DNA of 64,000 bases from positions 62,001 through 126,000 of the forward strand of contig NZ_JPVQ01000001.1 of the NCBI RefSeq assembly GCF_000772965.1, given 5' to 3'. Below, piece by piece: positions 33,782 to 42,842 of the stretch (within the stretch, counting starts at the first letter, position 1; every line of letters begins with the position of its first letter). This stretch comes from Ureibacillus massiliensis 4400831 = CIP 108448 = CCUG 49529. GTDB taxonomy: Bacteria > Bacillota > Bacilli > Bacillales_A > Planococcaceae. Below the pieces are notes generated by a model. It was not told where the DNA came from, did not search any database, and saw nothing but the letters and a program-made list of their open reading frames with translations. A program made the position numbers and the translations under genes.

Positions 33782-34219
33782 ATGAACTACAAAGTAAACA
33801 TCAAAAGAATTCATGATAAAGCAAAAATGCCGCTTCAAGCAAATCCCGGAGATGCGGGAATGGATCTGTATTCGATAGAAACTGTAGAAATTCCAGCAGG
33901 AGAAGCGAGATTAATTAAAACAGGTATAAAAATCGAATTACCTAAAGGTACAGAAGCACAAATTCGCCCTAGAAGTGGACTAGCATTAAAACATAGTATT
34001 ACCGTATTAAACAGTCCTGGAACAATTGACGAAGGATACCGGGGAGAAATAGGCGTAATATTGATTAATCATGGTAAAGAATCTTTTATCGTAGAACAAT
34101 CAATGCGAATTGCGCAAATGGTCATTCAAACAGTACCCAAAGTTCAGTTAATAGAAGTTGATGAACTTTCCGAGACTGAACGTGGAACAGCCGGCTTTGG
34201 CTCTAGCGGAACAAAATAA
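33782..34219 (+). CDS. dut: dUTP diphosphatase (dUTPase)
   Basis: The 145-residue protein shows all five trimeric dUTPase motifs: [47 protein letters not shown] and the C-terminal [11 protein letters not shown]. It hydrolyses dUTP to dUMP and diphosphate in the cytosol. AAGGAGCCCCT lies 9 bases after nrdF. It is the last gene of the reductase operon and so probably follows the same B12 control. It couples dNTP synthesis to dUTP removal and dUMP supply. Confidence 0.95.
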   Translation: MNYKVNIKRIHDKAKMPLQANPGDAGMDLYSIETVEIPAGEARLIKTGIKIELPKGTEAQIRPRSGLALKHSITVLNSPGTIDEGYRGEIGVILINHGKESFIVEQSMRIAQMVIQTVPKVQLIEVDELSETERGTAGFGSSGTK

Positions 34220-34224
34220 TTGAA

Positions 34225-34274
34225 AAATGGCGAAGTATCGAATGTTAATTGTTGATAAAGATACTTCGCCATTT
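34225..34274. terminator. bidirectional terminator after dut
   Basis: AAATGGCGAAGTATC pairs perfectly with GATACTTCGCCATTT around a 20-base loop, with T-rich flanks. Confidence 0.88.
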
Positions 34275-34279
34275 ATTTT

Positions 34280-34474
34280 TTAGTTTTCCAGTTCCTTCGT
34301 CATTCGATCGACCCAATCACCGAAGGGTTCCTTTTGATTTGATTGGTTTTTTTCTGAATTGTGTTCCATTCCGAATTCTTCTTTATTCGGACGCACTGCT
34401 TTTGTATCTTTCTTTCTCATAGGAATTTTGTCATCGTAATTTGAATACATATCGAAATCATTTTTGTCAGTCAT
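34280..34474 (-). CDS. small hydrophilic hypothetical protein
   Basis: ATG 34474 follows AAAGGAGATGA, giving 64 residues; an ATG six codons upstream overlaps that site. It is rich in Asp, Asn, Lys and Glu, with no cysteine and no membrane helix, and ends EPFGDWVDRMTKELEN. I do not recognise it. Its disordered, charged nature resembles small stress or spore proteins. Confidence 0.65.
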   Translation of the reverse strand: MTDKNDFDMYSNYDDKIPMRKKDTKAVRPNKEEFGMEHNSEKNQSNQKEPFGDWVDRMTKELEN

Positions 34475-34588
34475 GAGTTCATCTCCTTTCATTTGTTAAT
34501 ATGAGAATATGTGCTTATGTTTATGTACAAAGGAAAATATTAAATTACAGTCGAATACATAATTAGAAAAAAGATTGTAGGTGATAAA

Positions 34589-35326
34589 ATGTTTTTAAGA
34601 AAGATTGAATTACTTCGCGATGAAATACCATCCTATAGAAAATATCCTTTTTCCATTCCAACAATACGAAATTTCACACAGCTAGAATTAAAAAGCAATG
34701 TCACTTTTTTTGTAGGTGAAAATGGTTCAGGAAAATCCACATTGCTTGAAGCAGTAGCAGATCAATGTGGATTTAATACAGCTGGTGGAGGACGTAACAA
34801 TTTATATGAAGTACACGCATCTCAATCAGCACTTACAAACTACATAAGACTTTCATGGTTACCGAAAGTATCAAATGGTTTTTTTCTAAGGGCAGAATCC
34901 TTCTACAATTTTGCTTCTCATATTGATGAACTTGCAGCTGAATTTCCAAGTATTTATGATGCATATGGTGGGAATTCCTTGCACGAGCAATCTCATGGTG
35001 AGTCATTTTTATCCCTTTTTTTGAACCGATTCAAAGGAAAGGCAATTTATCTATTGGACGAACCTGAGGCAGCTCTTTCACCACAACGACAGCTGACGTT
35101 TCTAAAAATCCTCCATGATTTATCAACTGCTGGAGATACACAATTTATTATTGCTACTCATTCCCCTATATTATTAGGCTATCCTGAGGCAACCATTTTT
35201 AGCTTTGATGAGGAAAGTATTGAAGAAGTGGACTATGAATCAACAGATCACTATCAAATCACGAAATATTTTTTAGATAACAGAGAGCGATTTTTACGGG
35301 AGCTTCTTAGTGATGAAGAAAGATAA
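34589..35326 (+). CDS. AAA-family ATPase (ABC-type, COG3910-like)
   Basis: The 245-residue protein has Walker A VGENGSGKSTLLEAVA near residue 42, a signature-like HGESFLSLFLNRF near residue 137, Walker B AIYLLDEPEAALS near residue 155, and IIATHSPILLG. This order defines solitary AAA_15/AAA_23 predicted ATPases related to RecF/OLD-type proteins. No nuclease partner is adjacent, so a stand-alone cytosolic ATPase is likely. The role is unknown. Confidence 0.85.
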   Translation: MFLRKIELLRDEIPSYRKYPFSIPTIRNFTQLELKSNVTFFVGENGSGKSTLLEAVADQCGFNTAGGGRNNLYEVHASQSALTNYIRLSWLPKVSNGFFLRAESFYNFASHIDELAAEFPSIYDAYGGNSLHEQSHGESFLSLFLNRFKGKAIYLLDEPEAALSPQRQLTFLKILHDLSTAGDTQFIIATHSPILLGYPEATIFSFDEESIEEVDYESTDHYQITKYFLDNRERFLRELLSDEER

Positions 35327-35413
35327 TAATACGTCTAAAGTGTTGCCTTAACGGTATGCTTATTTATATAATGGAATAAATAAAAGTAAACAGGTAGGAA
35401 ATGAGGGGATTAG

Positions 35414-36217
35414 GTGAGTGCGCTAAAAACAAATAAGAGTCGCGTATCATTATTAAAGATTCCAAGTGGTGAAGATATGATTGTTGGTCGAATGTTTATC
35501 GCTGAAGGAGAAAATTTAAAAGCAACAGTCTTATTATTACACGGATTTCCAGGTACTATGATGAATTTAGATATTGCAACAGAGCTACAAATGTTAGGTT
35601 GGAACGTACTTGTAATTAATTATCGTGGTTCATGGGGAAGTGAGGGGAATTATTCCTTTGCTAATGCTCTTGAGGACGTTCAAACTACTTTAAATTATAT
35701 TCAGGATGAAGCCATTTCAATAGCAAACAGAATTGATGTGAATCGAATCGCCCTTGTAGGTCATAGCTTTGGTGGTTTCTTGGCTTTAAAAACGGCTTCA
35801 CTCAATCCTTCTATAAAAATAGCTGCATATTTATCTGGCGCAAACTTCCCATTGTTTTTGAAAATAATGGAGGAAGACCCTGCATCAGAAAAACGAATTT
35901 TAAACATGCTGGATGAATCCTCTTATTTCTTAAAAGGGGCAACTGGTGAATCGTTAATGAATGAAATTAAAGAACATGAAAAAGAGTGGAATACATTTTT
36001 ATTTGCACCGACATTAACAAATAAAAAGCTGCTCATCACTGCGGTAACAGAAGATGAAGAGCTTCCTAAAGAACAGTTCCATGATCCATTCATTCCTATT
36101 CTTGACCAAGCGCAAATTAGCTATGAGACGGTTGTGTTTGATACAGACCATAATTATACAAATAAACGTAAAGAGCTTACGGCGACACTTCAGGAATGGC
36201 TATTGAGAAATCTTTAA
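35414..36217 (+). CDS. alpha/beta hydrolase
   Basis: The start is GTG 35414 after AGGGGATTAG. The 267-residue protein has an oxyanion loop LLHGFPGTMM near residue 40, nucleophile elbow LVGHSFGGFL with Ser near residue 117, and a late FDTDHNYTNKR with the catalytic His. It resembles prolyl-oligopeptidase-like or dienelactone-type hydrolases. No signal peptide. The substrate is unknown. Confidence 0.85.
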   Translation: MSALKTNKSRVSLLKIPSGEDMIVGRMFIAEGENLKATVLLLHGFPGTMMNLDIATELQMLGWNVLVINYRGSWGSEGNYSFANALEDVQTTLNYIQDEAISIANRIDVNRIALVGHSFGGFLALKTASLNPSIKIAAYLSGANFPLFLKIMEEDPASEKRILNMLDESSYFLKGATGESLMNEIKEHEKEWNTFLFAPTLTNKKLLITAVTEDEELPKEQFHDPFIPILDQAQISYETVVFDTDHNYTNKRKELTATLQEWLLRNL

Positions 36218-36264
36218 ATATAACAAAACCAATAAAACCTTGTCCTAACTGAATAATTGTACAT

Positions 36265-36293
36265 AAAGGCGAGTACGCAATGTCTCGCCTTTT
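36265..36293. terminator. bidirectional terminator
   Basis: AAAGGCGAG pairs with CTCGCCTTT between convergent genes. Confidence 0.85.
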
Positions 36294-36296
36294 AAA

Positions 36297-36506
36297 TTAT
36301 TTATTTTTGTTCGACTTTTGTGTTTTATCATGATTTGTCGCATTATTTTTATTTTTAACTTTCGAGTCAAATTCCTCTGCAATTTCAGCTGTATTATCTT
36401 CAGGATTATCTTGGTGACTTGTTGTATTTTGATGTAAATGCTTATAGGTTTCAAATGGATTGTGAGTTCTTTCATTTAAAGTTTTCGCATTGTTTTTATT
36501 TCCCAT
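36297..36506 (-). CDS. small Asn/Lys-rich hypothetical protein
   Basis: ATG 36506 follows AGGAGGTGATC, an excellent site; an ATG three codons upstream overlaps it. The 69-residue product is rich in Asn, Lys, Thr and His, without hydrophobic core, and ends THDKTQKSNKNK-like (exact end KTQKSNKNK). Composition resembles small spore-associated proteins, but no motif is recognised. Confidence 0.65.
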   Translation of the reverse strand: MGNKNNAKTLNERTHNPFETYKHLHQNTTSHQDNPEDNTAEIAEEFDSKVKNKNNATNHDKTQKSNKNK

Positions 36507-36720
36507 GTTGATCACCTCCTAGATTCTTAATGTGCGTAGGTTAGAAGGATTTATTCAGCAGAAAGCATGCAAGGCCATTTTAACCTCATATTTAACCTTT
36601 TCACTGTGCAGTCTGAAGGTTCTTTATTTTAAGCTGCATCTTGTAATAAATTTGAAGTGAATTTAATAAACGTATATATTAAACTAAATACAAATTTTGG
36701 GTAAATGGGGATTATTTAAA

Positions 36721-37923
36721 ATGGGGGAATCTATGGAATCACGTTCATGGAGGGCGCTAACTTGGATTTCAATAGCGGAACTTTTTGCTCTAAGCCTATG
36801 GTTTAGTGCATCTGTTATTGCACCGCAATTAATTGAACTTTGGAATATAGATGAAAGCTATGAGGGGTGGCTTTCTTCCGCTGTTCCACTTGGGTTTGTC
36901 ATGGGCACATTATTTAGTTCTGCACTAGGGATTGCAGATCGTTATAATCCAAGAAAAATCTTTGCAATTTCGGCTTTATTTGGTGCTGTTTTGAATGGAT
37001 TATTAATGTTTGTTCATTTTGCATTTTTAGGAATATTGTTACGAATATTAACTGGTGTGACGCTAGCGGGAGTGTATCCTATTGCTGTGAAAATGTTATC
37101 TCAATGGTTTCCGAAGAAAAGGGGACTTGCCATTGGAATATTAATTGCAGCGTTAACAATAGGGTCAGCATTGCCTCATTTCGTAAAAGTGTTTTTTGCC
37201 AACGTCAACTGGCAAAGCATCATTATGTCTACATCATTACTTGCCATATTGGCAGCAATCATCGTCTATTTAATATTAGAGGATGCACCAATAGAATTAA
37301 AGAATACACCATTTTCAATAAAATTAATTGGTAAAGTAGTACGAAATAAAGCTGCTATGCTTGCGAATTACGGATATTTTGGACACTGTTGGGAGTTATA
37401 CGGCATGTGGACATGGTTACCTGCCTTTTTAACTGCAAGCTTTACTGCTGCTTCTACAAATGTGTCTAATTGGTTTATTGCCTTAAGCTCTTTTATCGTA
37501 ATCGGTGTTGCTGGAGGAATTGGATGTGTTGTCGGTGGCTTTGTATCAGATAAAATAGGTCGTTCGAATTTAACGATAATATCAATGATTGTAAGTGCGA
37601 TATGTTGTATTCTCATAGGTTTTACCTTTACTCATTCGATATGGCTGACGTTTATCGTTGCAATTATTTGGGGAGCAAGCATTATCTCGGATTCTGCTCA
37701 ATTTTCTGCTGCCGTCTCCGAAGTAGCAGAAGAGGAGTATGTTGGAACAGCGCTTACTTTCCAAATGTGTATTGGTTTTTTAATTACCATCTTTTCGATT
37801 AACTTAATTCCAATAATCCAAAAAGTAATTGGATGGGAATGGGTTTTTATCATTTTAGCAATTGGTCCGATACTCGGCACCATCGCCATGTTTAAATACA
37901 AAAAATTTGAACTAAATTCGTGA
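36721..37923 (+). CDS. MFS transporter
   Basis: I start at ATG 36721 (400 residues) with TGGGGAT 9 bases upstream; ATG 36733 is the alternative. It has about twelve membrane helices. It carries the MFS loop 2-3 motif variant GIADRYNPRKIF near residue 80, WFPKKRGLAIGILIAALTIGSALPH near residue 140, and GGFVSDKIGRSNL in the second half. It is related to CynX/NNP-like and YfkF-type facilitators. The substrate is unknown. It is a single gene. Confidence 0.85.
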   Translation: MGESMESRSWRALTWISIAELFALSLWFSASVIAPQLIELWNIDESYEGWLSSAVPLGFVMGTLFSSALGIADRYNPRKIFAISALFGAVLNGLLMFVHFAFLGILLRILTGVTLAGVYPIAVKMLSQWFPKKRGLAIGILIAALTIGSALPHFVKVFFANVNWQSIIMSTSLLAILAAIIVYLILEDAPIELKNTPFSIKLIGKVVRNKAAMLANYGYFGHCWELYGMWTWLPAFLTASFTAASTNVSNWFIALSSFIVIGVAGGIGCVVGGFVSDKIGRSNLTIISMIVSAICCILIGFTFTHSIWLTFIVAIIWGASIISDSAQFSAAVSEVAEEEYVGTALTFQMCIGFLITIFSINLIPIIQKVIGWEWVFIILAIGPILGTIAMFKYKKFELNS

Positions 37924-38080
37924 TTGTTGTAGTTAATTTCGAAAAAAAGACGAAGAAGTTTGACAATATGTTTACGGTTTTACTGAACCTATGAAAAATC
38001 TAAATGATAGGTGTAAAATAAACATGTAAACAAAATGCATCTTTTAATATTAGAAAGATGAAAAACGGGAGGCTATTTAA

Positions 38081-38236
38081 ATGATGGAACAAAATGAAAA
38101 AGCTATGCGCCTACAAGTAATGTTAGATGAAGCATTTAAACCTGTCTTAGCCAAAATAGAAGCATTAGAAAAAGAAGTACAGTCACTTCAAGAAAATCAA
38201 GTGAAGTTACTAACGATGCTTGCGGAAAGAGAATAA
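38081..38236 (+). CDS. 51-residue coiled-coil protein
   Basis: ATG 38081 follows ACGGGAGGCT. The 51-residue product has a clear C-terminal coiled coil (VLAKIEALEKEVQSLQENQVK, leucine/valine heptads, given here in part). It ends LLTMLAERE and has its own terminator 50 bases later. It is probably a small oligomerising protein. I do not recognise a family. Confidence 0.68.
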   Translation: MMEQNEKAMRLQVMLDEAFKPVLAKIEALEKEVQSLQENQVKLLTMLAERE

Positions 38237-38285
38237 TTTAAACTATTTATTACAAACTAAAATTGAGCTCACAACAAAGTACCTC

Positions 38286-38327
38286 AAAAGTCGATTCCTA
38301 AACCAGAAGGGAGTCGACTTTTTTTTA
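38286..38327 (+). terminator. terminator after coiled-coil gene
   Basis: AAGTCGATTCC pairs with GGGAGTCGACTT (mismatch inside), followed by TTTTTTT. Confidence 0.85.
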
Positions 38328-38437
38328 TGCACACAACATACATCTAAATATGTTCAGGATTTATTAGAATAGTGAAACAATTGAAAACAAGCCACCGTCA
38401 CATAGTTATTAAGCTAATTATTGCAAGGGGGAATCAA

Positions 38438-39307
38438 ATGGGAATATTGAAGTTATTAGCAAAAGTATATTTCAATAAAATTGAAGTAAAAGGAGCTTTT
38501 CCAACCAAAGCATCTTTCTATATAAGTAATCATAGAAACGGGGCAGTGGACGGTTTTGTTATCCTTTCAGTTTTTAAACAAAAATTAATATCGATTATAG
38601 GGAAAAATTTAACGAACAACGCTTTTATGAAATGGTTTTTTGGGGGGCAGATTGAAATTTATAGGAAACCCCAAAACATGGAGGAAATGCGACACAATAG
38701 AAAAGAATTAAATCGCATTAATACAGAAATTGAAAATGGAACGAGTGTGCTAATGTTTCCAGAAGGAACGAGCCATTTAAATAAAGGGCTTCTTCCAATC
38801 AAAAAAGGAGTTGTACATGTATATTCATCATTAAAAAATCAAGAAATGATTCCAATTGGTCTTCATTATGAAAAGGGTTGGAGCTTTAGAAGTAATGTAT
38901 TTATCCAAATAGGTGAGCCTGTCAAACTTTCTGGGGAAGAAATAGAAGAAAGAATGGAAGAAATTAAAACCACTTTAGAAAGTGTTTACGATGATGAATA
39001 TAAGTTTACAAAGCCTAAAAAAAGCATTTTCAGGTCCTTCATTTATTCTCCAATCATTCTAGTATTCTTTATTTTTAATTTACCAGTGATGTGCATACCT
39101 TATTTTGTTGGGAAAAAATTCGCTGATGATAAAAATGTGATTGCCCTTTGGAGGATTTTATCTGGCGTTCCAGTTTTCATAGTACAGTCATTAATCTACA
39201 TTTGCTTAGGATTTACTTACCCCATCATTCTTGGGGTGTATGCTATCGTGACAATCATGGGACTTTTATTATATCGACCGTGGAAAGATGCTATCGGGAT
39301 TGAGTAA
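38438..39307 (+). CDS. PlsC-like acyltransferase with C-terminal membrane helices
   Basis: ATG 38438 follows AAGGGGGAATC, giving 289 residues; upstream in-frame ATG lacks a site. Acyltransferase motifs are SNHRNGAVDG (HX4D, near residue 32) and MFPEGTSHLNKG near residue 105. Two to three membrane helices follow residue 205. It should acylate glycerol phosphate or a related acceptor at the membrane. The PEP-synthase-like gene starts 16 bases after the stop, so the two form an operon. Confidence 0.82.
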   Translation: MGILKLLAKVYFNKIEVKGAFPTKASFYISNHRNGAVDGFVILSVFKQKLISIIGKNLTNNAFMKWFFGGQIEIYRKPQNMEEMRHNRKELNRINTEIENGTSVLMFPEGTSHLNKGLLPIKKGVVHVYSSLKNQEMIPIGLHYEKGWSFRSNVFIQIGEPVKLSGEEIEERMEEIKTTLESVYDDEYKFTKPKKSIFRSFIYSPIILVFFIFNLPVMCIPYFVGKKFADDKNVIALWRILSGVPVFIVQSLIYICLGFTYPIILGVYAIVTIMGLLLYRPWKDAIGIE

Positions 39308-39322
39308 TTAAGGGGGAAAGAA

Positions 39323-41593
39323 ATGAAACGATATATTTCTACTTTCAAAGATAAAGGAAGTATTGAGCAAGATGGGGGGAAGGGTCATAATTTAAAAATT
39401 TTAACGCAAAGTGGATTTAATGTTCCGGAGGGAATCGTACTACATGCAGATTTTTACAAAGAGTATTACGGGAAACCGATGGAATTTCATTATGCAGATA
39501 CAGAAGTGCTAAAGAAACAATGCGAAGAAATGAGAAATATAGTAAAAGAAAAAGAACTACCATCGGAATTGATGGACGAAATATCTTATCATATTAACTC
39601 TGACTTTTTATATGCAGTTCGCTCTTCTTCCACATTCGAAGACTTAGAAGGATCAGCCTTTGCTGGACAGCATGAAACCTATTTAAATGTATCTGTTTAT
39701 GACCTAGAAGAAAAAGTGAAAGAATGTTTTGCGTCACTTTGGAATATGCATGCAGTTATTTATCGAAAGGAAAGAGGCTTTTCACAGGATGAAGCAAGTA
39801 TGGCTGTCGTCATTCAAAAAATGGTACCTAGTGAAAGTGCAGGGGTAGCATTTTCAGTCGATCCAATACACGGAGTCTTTCATCGAGTATTAATCGAATC
39901 CAGCTTTGGACTTGGTGAAAATGTGGTTGCAGGTGAAGGATTAACAGATACATGGGTTGTGGATACGAAAAATAACACAATTCAAGAAAATTTAGCAGGT
40001 GTAAAAGGTAGTCTTACGAAAGAACAGGTTTTGGAAATAAGTAAATTAGCGAAAAAAATTGAGAAGCATTATTCATCACCGCAAGATATTGAGTGGGCCA
40101 TTTTTGAAGGGGAAGTTTATTTATTGCAATCAAGACCACAAACTTCAATTCCAGCTTATTTCACGAGAGATGAATCAGCAGAACGTTTCCCAGATCCTAT
40201 AACTCCACTAACATGGGATTTTGTTGAGGAAGCATTTAATATTTCGCTTGAATATTCATTAAGCTTAATGAATATCGATCTTCCAACGAGACCTTGGTTT
40301 TCTAAAAAAGATGGCTATATTTATGGAAATCAGACTGCAGTTGAAATGTTAGCGATGAAAAGACCACTTAAATTGCAAAAAATTGAAGACATTACTCACT
40401 TCAACGAAAAATATTTTTGGGCACATGACTTAGCTCAACAATGGAAAAACGATCTATCCCTTTATTTAGTAAGAATGGGGGAGTTGAATTATATTCCAAG
40501 TGAAATAGACTCACTCGAAACATTTAAGCACTATTTTGAAAGATTATTTACTACAGCAAATGAATATTTCAAACCAAATATTGCAATCTCCATGACCCAA
40601 AGCTTCTTAGTTGGGACACTATTTGAAGCGCTGCTTTGTAAATGTGGAAATCAACTAATGGCAAAAAGTAATTTGGAGAAGATTTTATCATTAGCAAAAA
40701 TCCGTACAGCAAATATTAATAAGGAACTAGGAAATATAAAGAAGCGTGAACTGAATAATCCTGAGTTTCAGTTGTTTTTGGAGAAATATGGCCATAGAGA
40801 GCTTACATTTGATTATTACTATCCAACATGGGCAGAAAAACCAGAAGTGTTAATGGATTTAGTCATACCAAATCAATCATTACAGCAGCATGAAACAAAT
40901 GGGGTTAAGGTTTTAATGGACTTAACTTCAGACGAATCAGAGGATGTCTCGGAGTCTCTATATCGTTTAGTACAGCTTGTAATTTTGTACACAGAGCTTG
41001 ATGATGAAGAGCATTTTCAAACAACTAGAGTTAATTTGCTTGCCAGAAAATCAATTGGTATTTTAGGTAGGAAATTGAAATTAACGGACCCGTACGATTT
41101 ATTTTTCTTAAATAAACATGAGCTGTACGAGATTTTGAATGGAAATGCTGTAAATGAACAGGACCTAATTCAAAGGAGAAAAGAGTTTCAACAACTGTAT
41201 AACACTGCACCTGTTTGGAACTATTCAGAAAAGGAAGAAGAAGTGATCGAGTTAAAAGATGGCGTTTTAAAGGGGGTGCCGGGAAGTGCAGGTATTGTGG
41301 AAGGCGAAGTTTGTATTGTAAAAAATGTGGATGATTTTAAGAACGTAAAAGAAGGTAGCATCTTAGTTACAAGAACAACGAATCCTGCATGGACAACACT
41401 ATTTTATTCTGCCAAAGGTCTCATTACAGAATCAGGCGGCCCTTTATCTCATGGAGCAGTTACTGCAAGGGAAGTGGGCATTCCAGCCGTAATGAGTGTT
41501 CGGAACTGCTTAACAATCATAAAAGACGGAGATATTGTTGTCGTTGATGGAACGAAAGGAATTGTTAAGCTTAAAGAATCATCAATTTTGTAA
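39323..41593 (+). CDS. PEP synthase-like / rifampin phosphotransferase-like dikinase
   Basis: The 756-residue protein has an N-terminal PPDK ATP-grasp domain: GGKGHNLKILTQSGFNVPEG, YAVRSSSTFEDLEGSAFAGQHET and PQDIEWAIFEGEVYLLQSRPQT. A middle domain of no clear family begins ERFPDPITPLTWDF. A C-terminal phosphohistidine domain has ESGGPLSHGAVTAREVGIPAVMSV with the swivelling His. The PEP-binding barrel of true PEP synthase is missing. This ATP-binding / middle / His-domain order is that of rifampin phosphotransferase, but the protein is about 100 residues shorter than that enzyme. It phosphorylates an unknown acceptor. It is co-transcribed with the acyltransferase. Confidence 0.85.
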   Translation: MKRYISTFKDKGSIEQDGGKGHNLKILTQSGFNVPEGIVLHADFYKEYYGKPMEFHYADTEVLKKQCEEMRNIVKEKELPSELMDEISYHINSDFLYAVRSSSTFEDLEGSAFAGQHETYLNVSVYDLEEKVKECFASLWNMHAVIYRKERGFSQDEASMAVVIQKMVPSESAGVAFSVDPIHGVFHRVLIESSFGLGENVVAGEGLTDTWVVDTKNNTIQENLAGVKGSLTKEQVLEISKLAKKIEKHYSSPQDIEWAIFEGEVYLLQSRPQTSIPAYFTRDESAERFPDPITPLTWDFVEEAFNISLEYSLSLMNIDLPTRPWFSKKDGYIYGNQTAVEMLAMKRPLKLQKIEDITHFNEKYFWAHDLAQQWKNDLSLYLVRMGELNYIPSEIDSLETFKHYFERLFTTANEYFKPNIAISMTQSFLVGTLFEALLCKCGNQLMAKSNLEKILSLAKIRTANINKELGNIKKRELNNPEFQLFLEKYGHRELTFDYYYPTWAEKPEVLMDLVIPNQSLQQHETNGVKVLMDLTSDESEDVSESLYRLVQLVILYTELDDEEHFQTTRVNLLARKSIGILGRKLKLTDPYDLFFLNKHELYEILNGNAVNEQDLIQRRKEFQQLYNTAPVWNYSEKEEEVIELKDGVLKGVPGSAGIVEGEVCIVKNVDDFKNVKEGSILVTRTTNPAWTTLFYSAKGLITESGGPLSHGAVTAREVGIPAVMSVRNCLTIIKDGDIVVVDGTKGIVKLKESSIL

Positions 41594-41668
41594 TTGTTTT
41601 CTCCCTCTATTATTCTTTGTTCTATAATAAATATAGAAATGTAAAAAGATAGAAGAGGAGTCCTTTAT

Positions 41669-42745
41669 TTGAAAGTACTATCAATCATTTTGGTAACGTT
41701 CATAAGCTTAATAGGTGTCGTCATCTTCGAATTATTCAGTTTTCCAGTTCCTTGGATGCTAGGGCCATTGTTTGCAGTACTACTAAGTCAATTTTTTATT
41801 AAAAAAGTTTCATTAGAATGGCCATCTTATTTTCGAAATATCGGACTTGTAATAGTTGGAGCAGCGATAGGGCACTCTTTTCAATTTGATTTGTTTGCTG
41901 GAATGGGCTGGCTTATATTATTTATGCTTATTTTAAATTTAACGTTAGTGCTTTTAACAACGATTATGGCATTAGGGGTTGAAAAGTTTAGCCATATCCC
42001 ATTGAAAACAGCCATTACTTGTACAGTTCCAGGGGGAATATCTCAAATTGTAACCTTTGCCGAGGAAGAAAAGGATATCAACCTTGCCATTGTTACATAT
42101 TTTCATGTAATAAGGGTAATAAGTATTGTCATGCTTATCCCATTTTTTGTGTCAGGTCATGTTGTTAAAGGAGATGATCATTTAGGCTTCAGTATTTCAA
42201 CACTCCTTCCACTTGGATTACTCATTCTTGCTTGTTGGGTTTTCGCCTTAATAGGTAAAAAATTAAAATTACCAGTACCTTTCTTTTTAACACCTGTTTT
42301 TCTTGTATTAATACTTCAGCTAACATCATTTAATATACCTGAAGTACCTGTTTGGTTATTACATATTGCTCAATTATTTATTGGGGCATATATTGGCTTT
42401 TTATTGAAGCCAAGTATGCTGAAGCTTGGAGCAAGAGTAATAACGATTGGAATTGTAAGTGCACTTGTTTTACTTGGCATCACTTTAGCACAAGGATGGA
42501 TGGTCAGTTACTTTTTTAATTACTCATTACCAACAGGTTTTTTAAGTACAGCTGCAGGTGGATTAGATCAGATGAGTTTACTTGCAACCGCAATTGGTGC
42601 AGATATTTCAGCTGTTACCGTTTTTCAGATGTTTCGATTATTATTTATTTTCATCATTGTTTTTCCAATGTTAAAAGTTGTCTGTAATTGGATAGATAGG
42701 AGAAATGGACAAATACAAGATGCGAAAGTAGATGTTAGTAATTAA
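41669..42745 (+). CDS. AbrB-family membrane transporter
   Basis: The start is TTG 41669 after AGAGGAG. The 358-residue protein has about ten membrane helices with the internal AbrB duplication: FPVPWMLGPLFAVLL in the first half and the related LPVPFFLTPVFLVLI in the second. ITCTVPGGISQIVTFAEE and STAAGGLDQMSLLATAIGA are the family repeats. This is the Gneg_AbrB_dup transporter group, unrelated to the AbrB DNA-binding regulator. The substrate is unknown. Confidence 0.85.
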   Translation: MKVLSIILVTFISLIGVVIFELFSFPVPWMLGPLFAVLLSQFFIKKVSLEWPSYFRNIGLVIVGAAIGHSFQFDLFAGMGWLILFMLILNLTLVLLTTIMALGVEKFSHIPLKTAITCTVPGGISQIVTFAEEEKDINLAIVTYFHVIRVISIVMLIPFFVSGHVVKGDDHLGFSISTLLPLGLLILACWVFALIGKKLKLPVPFFLTPVFLVLILQLTSFNIPEVPVWLLHIAQLFIGAYIGFLLKPSMLKLGARVITIGIVSALVLLGITLAQGWMVSYFFNYSLPTGFLSTAAGGLDQMSLLATAIGADISAVTVFQMFRLLFIFIIVFPMLKVVCNWIDRRNGQIQDAKVDVSN

Positions 42746-42842
42746 AAATATAAAGAATAACTCTTTTTCAATATGAAATAATAAATGAGAATTGTTAGTA
42801 AAACAGTTCTCTTTTCTTTTTATATTGAATGGAGAGAAGGAA

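Noticed and set aside
28507-34219. Prophage origin of the nrd-dut block (similar intron-bearing nrd genes exist in Bacillus phages).
   Set aside because: No phage structural, replication or integrase genes surround it, and the B12 riboswitch and operon order suit a chromosomal unit. Past exchange with phage is possible but not shown.
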